A stretch of 64,000 nt of DNA from CAZHTS01 sp964535315 (lineage in GTDB: Bacteria; Chloroflexota; Anaerolineae; Anaerolineales; Anaerolineaceae): NCBI GenBank assembly GCA_964535315.1, contig CAZHTS010000005.1, forward strand, positions 36,967 through 100,966, written 5' to 3'. The position numbers and the translations under genes are program-made. The notes under the pieces are model-generated. The model saw only the letters and a list, made by a program, of their open reading frames with translations. It had not been told where the DNA came from and searched no databases. Positions 8,299-15,240 of the stretch are shown in pieces. Each line of letters starts with the position of its first letter. The first letter of the stretch is position 1.

Positions 8299-9785
8299 TA
8301 TTCGTCCGGATTATGCCACGCCCGCCCGTCCCGGCGAATGAATTCGTCCGCCCCGGGCGGTCCCCAGGTGCCGGCTTCGTACACCGGAAGATTGCGCACC
8401 GGCGCCTGTCCCCAGGCGTCCAGGATACGACTGGTCACGGTCCAGGCGGCCAGTACTTCATCGCTGCGCGTAAACAGCGTTGCATCCCCCTGCAAACAAT
8501 CTAACAACAACCGCTCGTAGGCTTCGGGCGGCTCGACGCCAAACGCCTCCTGATAGCTGAAACGCATCTGCACCGGTGAGATCTGATTGACCGGGCCGGG
8601 AAGTTTTGCCCCAAACCGTAAGGTAATCCCCTCATCGGGTTGCAGATTTAGCACCAGGCGATTGGGCGCATCCCCGGCGGCGTTCTTCCAGTTAAACAAC
8701 GAGAGCGGCACCTGTTTGAACTGGATCGCCACTTCGGTGGCGCGGCACGGCAAACGCTTCCCTGACCGCAGATAGAACGGTACCCCCGCCCAACGCCAGT
8801 TATCCACATGCACGCGCACCGCCAGAAACGTCTCCACCAAAGAGACAGGCGAGACGCCGCTTTCATCTTTATAACCCGCAACCCGTTTCCCATCCACCAC
8901 GCCCGAGACGTACTGCGCCCGGTAGGTATGCTGCAACGCGTCCTCGCCTGCCAGTGGGCGCATCGCCCGTAACACCTTCACCTTTTCGTCGCGCACGGCG
9001 TCTGCATTCAACGCCACCGGCGCTTCCATGGCAGTCAACGTCACCAGTTGCAACAAATGGTTCTGAAACATGTCGCGGATCACACCCGAGGTTTCATAAT
9101 AACCGGCCCGCGTCCCCACGCCGACCGTCTCGGCCACCGCGATCTGCACGTGGTCGACATACCGCCGGTTCCACAACGGTTCAAAGATTCCGTTGGCAAA
9201 ACGGAAGACGAGAATATTTTGAACCGTCTCTTTGCCCAAATAATGGTCGATGCGGTAAATTTGCGTCTCGGCAAAAACCCGATGGACTGCCTCTTCCAGC
9301 TGCATGGCAGAAGCCAGATCGCGCCCATAGGGCTTTTCAATCACCAGCCGCGACCAGCCCCGGCGCCCCTGCAAGCCACACGCCCCAATTCGTCGGACAA
9401 TCAATGAATATTCCTCTGGCGGCGTGGCAAGGTAATACAACACATTGTGGATCCCCGCCTCATCCAGTACACCTGCCAGCCGGGCATAGCCATCCGCGTC
9501 GTCGAATGTAGCGCGAATATAACGGGTATCTGCCAACAGGCGCTCGAGCACGTCCTCAGAAACGGGACGGCTGCGCGCAAACTCCATCACCCCCTCGCGC
9601 AGTGCCTGGCGCAAGGTCTGATCGTCCCAATCGCGCCGGGCAAAGCCGATGATCGATAAAGGCATCGCCAGGCGCCCCGCCAGAAGTAATTCGTACAACG
9701 CCGGGATCAACTTGCGCCGGGTCAAATCACCCGTCACCCCAAAAACGACAAAGGCGATTGCATCTGTAGCAGTATTGGTTTCCAT
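8295..9785 (-). CDS. zwf: Glucose-6-phosphate 1-dehydrogenase
   Basis: Catalyses the first step of the oxidative pentose phosphate pathway, glucose-6-phosphate plus NAD(P)+ to 6-phosphogluconolactone. Full length at 496 residues. The Rossmann fold begins FVVFGVTGDLTRRKLIPALY, and the active-site motif RIDHYLGKETVQNILVFRFAN holds the catalytic histidine and substrate-binding lysine. The C-terminal part shows RSGKRLP and the expected LLLDCLQGDATLFTR segment. A -10 (TAAAAT) ends 6 bases before the ATG, with no ribosome-binding site. 6-Phosphogluconate dehydrogenase and lactonase genes are not beside it. Prs, 1.2 kb away, uses the ribose-5-phosphate this pathway yields, but on the opposite strand. 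Confidence 0.97.
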   Translation of the reverse strand: METNTATDAIAFVVFGVTGDLTRRKLIPALYELLLAGRLAMPLSIIGFARRDWDDQTLRQALREGVMEFARSRPVSEDVLERLLADTRYIRATFDDADGYARLAGVLDEAGIHNVLYYLATPPEEYSLIVRRIGACGLQGRRGWSRLVIEKPYGRDLASAMQLEEAVHRVFAETQIYRIDHYLGKETVQNILVFRFANGIFEPLWNRRYVDHVQIAVAETVGVGTRAGYYETSGVIRDMFQNHLLQLVTLTAMEAPVALNADAVRDEKVKVLRAMRPLAGEDALQHTYRAQYVSGVVDGKRVAGYKDESGVSPVSLVETFLAVRVHVDNWRWAGVPFYLRSGKRLPCRATEVAIQFKQVPLSLFNWKNAAGDAPNRLVLNLQPDEGITLRFGAKLPGPVNQISPVQMRFSYQEAFGVEPPEAYERLLLDCLQGDATLFTRSDEVLAAWTVTSRILDAWGQAPVRNLPVYEAGTWGPPGADEFIRRDGRAWHNPDEY

Positions 9786-9791
9786 GCAATG

Positions 9792-9797
9792 ATTTTA
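9792..9797 (-). promoter_or_regulatory. -10 box of zwf (leaderless)
   Basis: TAAAAT on the minus strand ending 6 bases before the zwf ATG at 9785. The spacer is CATTGC, which is not a ribosome-binding site. A -35 match was not identified. Confidence 0.4.
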
Positions 9798-9871
9798 CAA
9801 CAAATTTTGTCCGGATCGTATAAAATGCCGAGGGTTCGCAACGAGAGCGCTCCGCCAGAATCGTTTTTCGA

Positions 9872-9900
9872 TTGCCAGAAAAGCAGTTTCGGTATATCAT
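9872..9900 (+). promoter_or_regulatory. Candidate promoter for the P1 peptidase-prs operon
   Basis: TTGCCA (9872-9877), 17 bases, TATCAT (9895-9900). It lies about 80 bases before the ATG at 9979 in the divergent gap between zwf and the peptidase. Confidence 0.45.
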
Positions 9901-9978
9901 TCAAACAGAAAGGCCGTGTTTTTCAATTATCATCGGCCCGGGTTGTTTCGCTATCCATCGTTCATAAGTGCAGGTATC

Positions 9979-10977
9979 ATGAAACCGCTATATAACGCCA
10001 TCACAGACGTTCCTGGTATCCGCGTGGGACAGGTGCAGGATGAAGAAGCGCTAACCGGTTGCAGCGTGATCTTGTGCGAAGCAGGCGCCACCGCCGGCGT
10101 AGATCAGCGCGGCGGCGCCCCTGGCACCCGCGAGACCGACCTCTTGCACCCCATGCACCTGGTGCACAGCATCCATGCTGTGGTTTTAAGCGGTGGATCC
10201 GCTTACGGGTTAGATGCCGCCAGCGGCGTCATGCGCTATCTCGAAGAAAAAGGCGTCGGCTTCGATGCCGGCGTAGCCAGGGTGCCGATCGTCCCGGCTG
10301 CCGTGTTGTTCGACCTGGCGCTGGGAAGCGCCGCCGTCCGTCCAGACGCCAACATGGGCTATCGGGCCTGCCTGGCCGCCAGCGATGCCCCGCCCGCCCA
10401 GGGCAACTTTGGCGCCGGCGCCGGCGCCACCGTCGGTAAAATTCTCGGCATGAAGCAGGCCACCAAGGCCGGCATCGGCACCGCCAGCCTCGACATCGGT
10501 GGGGGCATTATCGTCGGCGCCATCGTGGCGGTAAACGCCATGGGCGACGTCATAGACCCCTCCAACGGCCAGATTCTGGCCGGGGCGCGCCCGCTACAGA
10601 CCGGGCCGCTGCACATCGGCGGCACCGGGCGCTTCGCCGACACGTTGAACGTTATGCGCTCGCTAACCGGCCGCACGCTGCTTGGCCTCGCCGGCGCTCA
10701 AAATACAGTAATTGGCGTGGTAGCCACCAATGCCCGGCTGGATAAGGAACAGGCCAATAAAGTGGCCCAGATGGCGCATAACGGCCTGGCGCAGACCATC
10801 CGCCCTGCACACACGATGATGGACGGCGATACGCTCTTCGCCCTATCTACCCACCAGCGCAAAGCAGATGCCACTATCGTCGGCGCCTTTGCCCCGCAGG
10901 TGGTGGCGATGGCCATCGTTAACGCCGTCCAACACGCCCGCTCTGCCGGTGGATTGCCGGCCGCCTGCGACCTTTAA
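9979..10977 (+). CDS. P1 family peptidase (DmpA/NylC-like, autoprocessing)
   Basis: A 332-residue N-terminal-nucleophile hydrolase related to L-aminopeptidase DmpA and 6-aminohexanoate-oligomer hydrolase NylC. The N-terminal NAITDVPGIRVGQ and the segment RGGAPGTRETDLL are family hallmarks, as are LSGGSAYGLDAASGVM and GAGAGATVGKILG. These proteins cleave themselves in front of a Ser/Thr that becomes the nucleophile; here the expected site is the TNA motif at about Thr250, followed by the conserved PAHTMMDGDTLFALS. The frame is open 63 bases further upstream, but ATG 9979 starts the conserved domain. prs follows after 9 bases, so they are probably co-transcribed. The natural substrate is unknown. 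Confidence 0.9.
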   Translation: MKPLYNAITDVPGIRVGQVQDEEALTGCSVILCEAGATAGVDQRGGAPGTRETDLLHPMHLVHSIHAVVLSGGSAYGLDAASGVMRYLEEKGVGFDAGVARVPIVPAAVLFDLALGSAAVRPDANMGYRACLAASDAPPAQGNFGAGAGATVGKILGMKQATKAGIGTASLDIGGGIIVGAIVAVNAMGDVIDPSNGQILAGARPLQTGPLHIGGTGRFADTLNVMRSLTGRTLLGLAGAQNTVIGVVATNARLDKEQANKVAQMAHNGLAQTIRPAHTMMDGDTLFALSTHQRKADATIVGAFAPQVVAMAIVNAVQHARSAGGLPAACDL

Positions 10978-10986
10978 GAGGAGCGT

Positions 10987-11937
10987 ATGCCCAATCATCC
11001 CTTACGCATTTTCACCGGCTCGGCGCACCCGCAGTTGGCTATCGAAATTGCCCAGAGCCTGAACGTCCCGCTGGGCAAATCCACCACCCGCCACCTGCCC
11101 GATAGTGAAATCCACGTGATGATCGACGAGGTCGTGCGCGATCAGGATATCTTTCTCATTCAACCTTGCTCCGTCCCGGTGAACGACAATTTCATGGAAT
11201 TGTTGCTCTACCTGGACGCGTTTCGCCGCGCCAGCGTCCACAGCGTGAGCGTTGTCATCCCCTATTTCCCCTACGCCCGCCAGGATCGCATGGCCAAAGG
11301 CCGCGAGGCCATCAGTGCGCGCCTGATCGCCAACTGTTTGGAGGCGCAAGGGGCCTACCGCGTTATTTTTGTGGACATCCATAACCCCGCCTCACAGGGC
11401 TTCTTCAACGTAGCGGTCGACCCCCTGACCGCTATCCCCGTCCTGGCCGAATACTTCCGCAAGCCCGAATTTCAAAACGCAGCCATCGTCAGCCCTGACG
11501 TGGGGCGCGCCAGCCTGGCCGGCAAATATGCCGAACTGCTCAACCTGCCCCTGGTGGTCATGCACAAACGGCGTACCAGCTTTCAGGAAACTAAAACCAC
11601 TCACGTCGTCGGCGACATCAGCGGCCGCCGGCCCATCATCATCGACGATTTGATCGCCAGCGGCAGTGTGCTGAAACAAATTGACGCCCTGTACAAAAAC
11701 GGCGCCAACGGTACGGCTTACTTCGCCATCACTCACCCTGTGCTGCTCCCTCCGGCCATTGAGATTCTCAATAACGACGAGCGTATCGAAAAACTGGTGG
11801 TATCCAATACCATTTATGTCCCGCCAGAAAAACGCAGCGCCAAACTCGAAATTGTTTCCATCGCCCCCTTGCTGGCCGATATCATTCAACGCATCCACAA
11901 CGGCGCCAGTATTTCCGAGAAATTAATCCTGGTCTGA
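10987..11937 (+). CDS. prs: Ribose-phosphate pyrophosphokinase (PRPP synthase)
   Basis: Makes PRPP from ribose-5-phosphate and ATP for nucleotide, histidine and tryptophan synthesis. Length 316 residues, normal for the family. Conserved parts are IFTGSAHPQLA at the N-terminus, FPYARQDRM with the ATP-binding residues, VDIHNPASQGFF with the Mg-binding histidine, HKRR (catalytic flexible loop) and IIDDLIASGS (ribose-5-phosphate loop). Several of these depart from the class I consensus: DLHADQIQGFF is VDIHNPASQGFF and the loop TGGT/TAGT is ASGS. A GAGGAG Shine-Dalgarno precedes the ATG. It is downstream of the P1 peptidase and upstream of the DegV gene on the same strand. Confidence 0.92.
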   Translation: MPNHPLRIFTGSAHPQLAIEIAQSLNVPLGKSTTRHLPDSEIHVMIDEVVRDQDIFLIQPCSVPVNDNFMELLLYLDAFRRASVHSVSVVIPYFPYARQDRMAKGREAISARLIANCLEAQGAYRVIFVDIHNPASQGFFNVAVDPLTAIPVLAEYFRKPEFQNAAIVSPDVGRASLAGKYAELLNLPLVVMHKRRTSFQETKTTHVVGDISGRRPIIIDDLIASGSVLKQIDALYKNGANGTAYFAITHPVLLPPAIEILNNDERIEKLVVSNTIYVPPEKRSAKLEIVSIAPLLADIIQRIHNGASISEKLILV

Positions 11938-11994
11938 TTACGATTATTCTTTCATTCAGACACATCTCATCCGTTTTATCACAAAGGATTTCAT

Positions 11995-12846
11995 ATGATC
12001 AGATTGGTTGCAGATACCACAAGCAGTATCCCGCCTCCTGAGGCCGCCCGTCTCGGTGTGGCTTATCTCCCCCAAATCATTGTTTTTGGAGATGAGACCT
12101 ACCGCGACGACACCGAAATCGACGTCAGCACTTTTCTAAAAAAGTTGCGCGCCTCCAGCCTGCTGCCCAAGACCGCCGCGCCGCCGCCCGCTCTGTATAC
12201 GCCCATTTATCAGGAAATGGTCGAGCGCGGCGACGCCATCGTGGTCATCGCCCCCTCGGCTGAAGTGAGCGGCACAGTACGCAGCGCTTCGGTAGCAGCG
12301 CAAGACTTTCCCAACGCACAGATTCACGTCATCGATACACGCACCATCGCCTGCGGTCTGGGCGAAATCGTGCGTCAGGCGGCCGCCTGGCTGGCAGAAG
12401 ACCCCAATCAAGATGTAGAGGCTTTCGTCGCACGCGTCAAGGAACTTGCCGGGCGCGAACACATCTTCTTCATGGTCGACACGCTCGAATACCTCCACAA
12501 GGGCGGGCGCATCGGCGGCGCTCAGGCGCTGGTTGGCAGCCTGTTACAGGTCAAACCGATCCTGACATTGAAAAACGGGCGCACCGAGCCGTTTGAGTCG
12601 CAGCGCACCAAACGCCGGGCGCTGGCGCGCATTCGCGAGATCGCCATGACCGGCTGCACCGGCAACCCCGACTGTCACCTGAGCCTGGCGCACGGCGAAG
12701 TGGAAGATGAGGCGCGCGCCCTGGCCGCAGAGCTCAAAGCCGCCCTGGGTCTGAAAGATATCCTCATCTACGATATGCCTCCTGCCATTCTGACGCACGC
12801 CGGCCCTGGTGTGATTGCTCTCAGCTATTTCGAGAAACCGCGCTAA
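11995..12846 (+). CDS. DegV family fatty-acid-binding protein
   Basis: A 283-residue two-domain DegV protein. Members bind a fatty acid in the cleft and, as FakB, present it to the kinase FakA for phosphorylation. The N-terminal VADTTSSIPP, the PQIIVFGDETYRD strand, the TAAPPPALY segment (usually TSQPS), the SGTVRSA loop and the LEYLHKGGRI motif are all visible. In this protein TSQPS is replaced by TAAPP, so binding details may differ. A fakA partner is not in the window. The ATG has an AAAGGA Shine-Dalgarno and lies 57 bases after prs on the same strand, so it may share that transcript. Confidence 0.92.
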   Translation: MIRLVADTTSSIPPPEAARLGVAYLPQIIVFGDETYRDDTEIDVSTFLKKLRASSLLPKTAAPPPALYTPIYQEMVERGDAIVVIAPSAEVSGTVRSASVAAQDFPNAQIHVIDTRTIACGLGEIVRQAAAWLAEDPNQDVEAFVARVKELAGREHIFFMVDTLEYLHKGGRIGGAQALVGSLLQVKPILTLKNGRTEPFESQRTKRRALARIREIAMTGCTGNPDCHLSLAHGEVEDEARALAAELKAALGLKDILIYDMPPAILTHAGPGVIALSYFEKPR

Positions 12847-12859
12847 ACCATCCTATGCG

Positions 12860-12896
12860 TGTACGGGGGTGTCCCAAAACCGGCCAGCCCCGTACA
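12860..12896. repeat. Inverted repeat between convergent genes
   Basis: TGTACGGGG (12860-12868) and CCCCGTACA (12888-12896) form a 9-bp stem with a 19-base loop between the degV stop and the end of the convergent alcohol dehydrogenase. No U-tract follows on either strand, so a terminator role is possible but not clear. Confidence 0.4.
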
Positions 12897-12923
12897 TGCC
12901 CCTCATCCATCCACGCCTTCTAC

Positions 12924-14078
12924 CTATAAAGAACGCTCCAGAATTGCCAGCAATTCGGCTTCGGTCAGATCGATCGGGTTACCCTTCATGCTGCTGGCCT
13001 GGCGACCGCGCTCGACCAACAACGCCAGATCCCCCGTCGTGATACCGTACCGCGCCAGGCCCGGAATGTGCAGATCCCGGCATAAGGTCTCCAACCACAC
13101 CGCCCCCTCTTCGGTCGTGGCCTGCGCTGCGCCGGTCAGCCAGCAGGCCACCTGGCGATAACGCTCCAGCGCCGGATGTTCCGGCTGGCGATCCCGGAGC
13201 GCCTGCACGTTCACGCGAAAAACATGCGGGAGCAAGGCCGCGCACACCGCCCCATGCGGTGCAGGAAACATCCCACCAATTGGGCCGGCAAAACCATGTA
13301 CGGCCCCCAAGGCGGCGTTGGCTAACGACAGACCGCCCAGCAAACTGGCCCACGCCATCCCCCGCCGCGCCTCCAGATCGTCCCCGTGATGATAAGCCTG
13401 TCGCAAAGCCCCGGCCGCGCTGCAAATGCCATCCTGACAAAACAAATCGGTCATCGGGTTGGCCCGCCGCGAGACATACGGCTCGATCACCTGCGCCAGC
13501 GCATCCATCCCCGTGCTGGCGGTCGCCTGTGGCGGGAGACTGCGGGTCAATTCGGGATCGACCACCGCCAGCCGCGCCAGCATCAACGGGCTGCGTAAAC
13601 TGACCTTAACGCCGCGTTCCACTACCGTAATGACTGCATTGCGGGTCACCTCGCTCCCCGTGCCCGCCGTGGTTGGAAAAGCCACAAATGGGATGCCTGC
13701 CTGACGCAGCGGCTGATTGCGCCCAACCACCTCGAGATAATCAAAGACGTCCCCGGGGTTGGTCGCCAGAATGGCAATGGCCTTGGCCGCATCCAACACA
13801 CTCCCACCGCCAAAGCCAATAACGACATCGCAACCGGCATCCAGGGCTGCCTGGCGTCCGGCAATGATCACTTCAAGTGTTGGCTCGCCGCTCACCGCAA
13901 ACCCCTGCCATTCCACGCCGTTGGCCGCCAGCATGCTCGCCAGGGCCTGGACACCGGCCGAACCCCCGCCCATCACCACCAGGGCGCGCCGGCCCAGCGC
14001 TGCCACCGCCGCACCAGACTCGTTCAACGTACCGGCGCCAAATAAAATGCGCGTTGCAGTTACAAATTCAAACCCCAT
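12924..14078 (-). CDS. Iron-type alcohol dehydrogenase (group III)
   Basis: A 384-residue Fe-ADH superfamily protein that should oxidise or reduce an alcohol/aldehyde with NAD(P)(H). The dinucleotide-binding GGGSAGVQAL and FGGGSVLDAAKAIA and the FPTTAGTGSEVT loop are typical. Metal ligands expected from FucO are Asp, His, His, His. Here Asp is present in TGMDALAQVIE and two histidines in VHGFAGPIGGMFPAPHG, but the second ligand (His four residues after the Asp) is Gln. I have seen the same DALxQ pattern as a subfamily feature, so it may not mean loss of activity. It lies 4 bases after the ABM gene and is surely co-transcribed with it. Confidence 0.9.
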   Translation of the reverse strand: MGFEFVTATRILFGAGTLNESGAAVAALGRRALVVMGGGSAGVQALASMLAANGVEWQGFAVSGEPTLEVIIAGRQAALDAGCDVVIGFGGGSVLDAAKAIAILATNPGDVFDYLEVVGRNQPLRQAGIPFVAFPTTAGTGSEVTRNAVITVVERGVKVSLRSPLMLARLAVVDPELTRSLPPQATASTGMDALAQVIEPYVSRRANPMTDLFCQDGICSAAGALRQAYHHGDDLEARRGMAWASLLGGLSLANAALGAVHGFAGPIGGMFPAPHGAVCAALLPHVFRVNVQALRDRQPEHPALERYRQVACWLTGAAQATTEEGAVWLETLCRDLHIPGLARYGITTGDLALLVERGRQASSMKGNPIDLTEAELLAILERSL

Positions 14079-14081
14079 CCA

Positions 14082-14390
14082 CTACCCCCAATCCTCATCG
14101 GCCGGGAAAAGGTTGACATACCGCACCCCCTGGCGGGGCTCAACCATCATATCCGCCACGGTGTCGCGCCAGGTGAGGTAATGGCGCGTCTCGCGATGTT
14201 TCAACTGATCTTCGGCGCTGCGATACACCTCAACCAGGATAAAACGAGTGGGATCATCGCCAAGCTGTAAGACGTCAAAACGGACGATACCCGCTTCCTG
14301 AATGCTGTTACGGGCATTTTCCAGTGTAGCGACCCGGAAAAGATCGACGTATTCGGGTTTAATGTGAATATGGACGTGAACGATATGCAT
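14082..14390 (-). CDS. Antibiotic biosynthesis monooxygenase (ABM/LsrG-like) domain protein
   Basis: A 102-residue dimeric alpha+beta barrel protein: MHIVHVHIHIKPEYVDLF at the N-terminus, the conserved helix ENARNSIQEAG, the strand RFDVLQLGDDPTRFILVEVY and the terminal helix HRETRHYLTW. This layout matches YgiN/LsrG-type proteins, which isomerise phosphorylated autoinducer-2 or act on quinols. The ATG at 14390 is chosen because a GGAG lies 7 bases upstream; the frame is open a further 36 bases. It is followed after 4 bases by the iron-type alcohol dehydrogenase. A joint role in small-carbonyl metabolism is an inference. Confidence 0.88.
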   Translation of the reverse strand: MHIVHVHIHIKPEYVDLFRVATLENARNSIQEAGIVRFDVLQLGDDPTRFILVEVYRSAEDQLKHRETRHYLTWRDTVADMMVEPRQGVRYVNLFPADEDWG

Positions 14391-14473
14391 GACTGTCTCC
14401 TGTCCAGATAAGCGAATAAACTGCACTTATAATTGTATTCAAAATCCGGGTATACTCAACCACAAAAAGAACG

Positions 14474-15181
14474 ATGACAACGCCCGACCTGCATTCACTC
14501 TTACTCTGGCAAGATGCGTACCTGCTGGCCGTCAACAAGCCGGCCGGGTTACGCACCATCCCGGATGGTTACGACCCCGAGCAGCCGTGCCTGAGCCGCA
14601 TGCTTGCCGCTGCATTCGGCAAAATCTGGGTGGTGCACCGCTTAGACAAAGACACCAGCGGGCTGGTGCTGTTTGCCCGTACCGCCGAAGCGCACCGCCA
14701 GTTAAATCTGCAATTCGAACAGCGCCAGGTGCAAAAAACCTACCACGCCCTGGTATACGGTGCCCCCTCGTGGCAGCACGTAAGCGTCGAGCAGCCCCTC
14801 CTGGTCAACGGCGATCGCCGCCATCGCACCGTCGTCGACGAACAGCACGGCCGCCCGGCGCAAACCGACCTGGAACGTTTGCAATCTTTCGCTGACTGCG
14901 CACTGCTTGCCGCTCGCCCCCGCACTGGCTATACGCACCAAATCCGCACCCATCTCGCCTGGCTCGGCTTCCCCATCCTCGCCGACCCACTCTACGCTCG
15001 CAAACCAATCGTTGCCGTTTCTCCACTATCCACAGCCCCCATCCTGCAACGCCTGGCCCTGCACGCCCGGCAACTCAACTGCATCCACCCCATCACCCAT
15101 CAGACCTTGAGTTTACAGGCCCCCTATCCTCTAGACTTCCAAGATACACTCGACTGGCTCGCAACCACCGCCAGAATATAA
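14474..15181 (+). CDS. RluA-family pseudouridine synthase
   Basis: A 235-residue RNA-modifying enzyme that isomerises uridine in rRNA or tRNA. The catalytic motif HRLDKDTSGLVLFART carries the essential Asp, and the KTYHALVYG and RPRTGYTHQIRTHLAWLGFPILADPLY segments are typical of the RluA/RluD/TruC group. There is no S4 domain at the N-terminus, unlike RluD. A candidate -10 (TATACT at 14451-14456) lies 17 bases before the ATG. It diverges from the ABM gene and is followed by a hairpin terminator before the convergent hppA. The target nucleotide cannot be named. Confidence 0.9.
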   Translation: MTTPDLHSLLLWQDAYLLAVNKPAGLRTIPDGYDPEQPCLSRMLAAAFGKIWVVHRLDKDTSGLVLFARTAEAHRQLNLQFEQRQVQKTYHALVYGAPSWQHVSVEQPLLVNGDRRHRTVVDEQHGRPAQTDLERLQSFADCALLAARPRTGYTHQIRTHLAWLGFPILADPLYARKPIVAVSPLSTAPILQRLALHARQLNCIHPITHQTLSLQAPYPLDFQDTLDWLATTARI

Positions 15182-15186
15182 ATGTA

Positions 15187-15225
15187 GAGCCGGGGTATCT
15201 CTCCCCGGCTCCATTTCTTTATTTA
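15187..15225 (+). terminator. Rho-independent terminator after the pseudouridine synthase
   Basis: GAGCCGGGG (15187-15195), 7-base loop, CCCCGGCTC (15203-15211), then the T-rich CATTTCTTTATTTAT. It lies 5 bases past the stop at 15181. Confidence 0.8.
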
Positions 15226-15240
15226 TAAACGCCGTATGGC

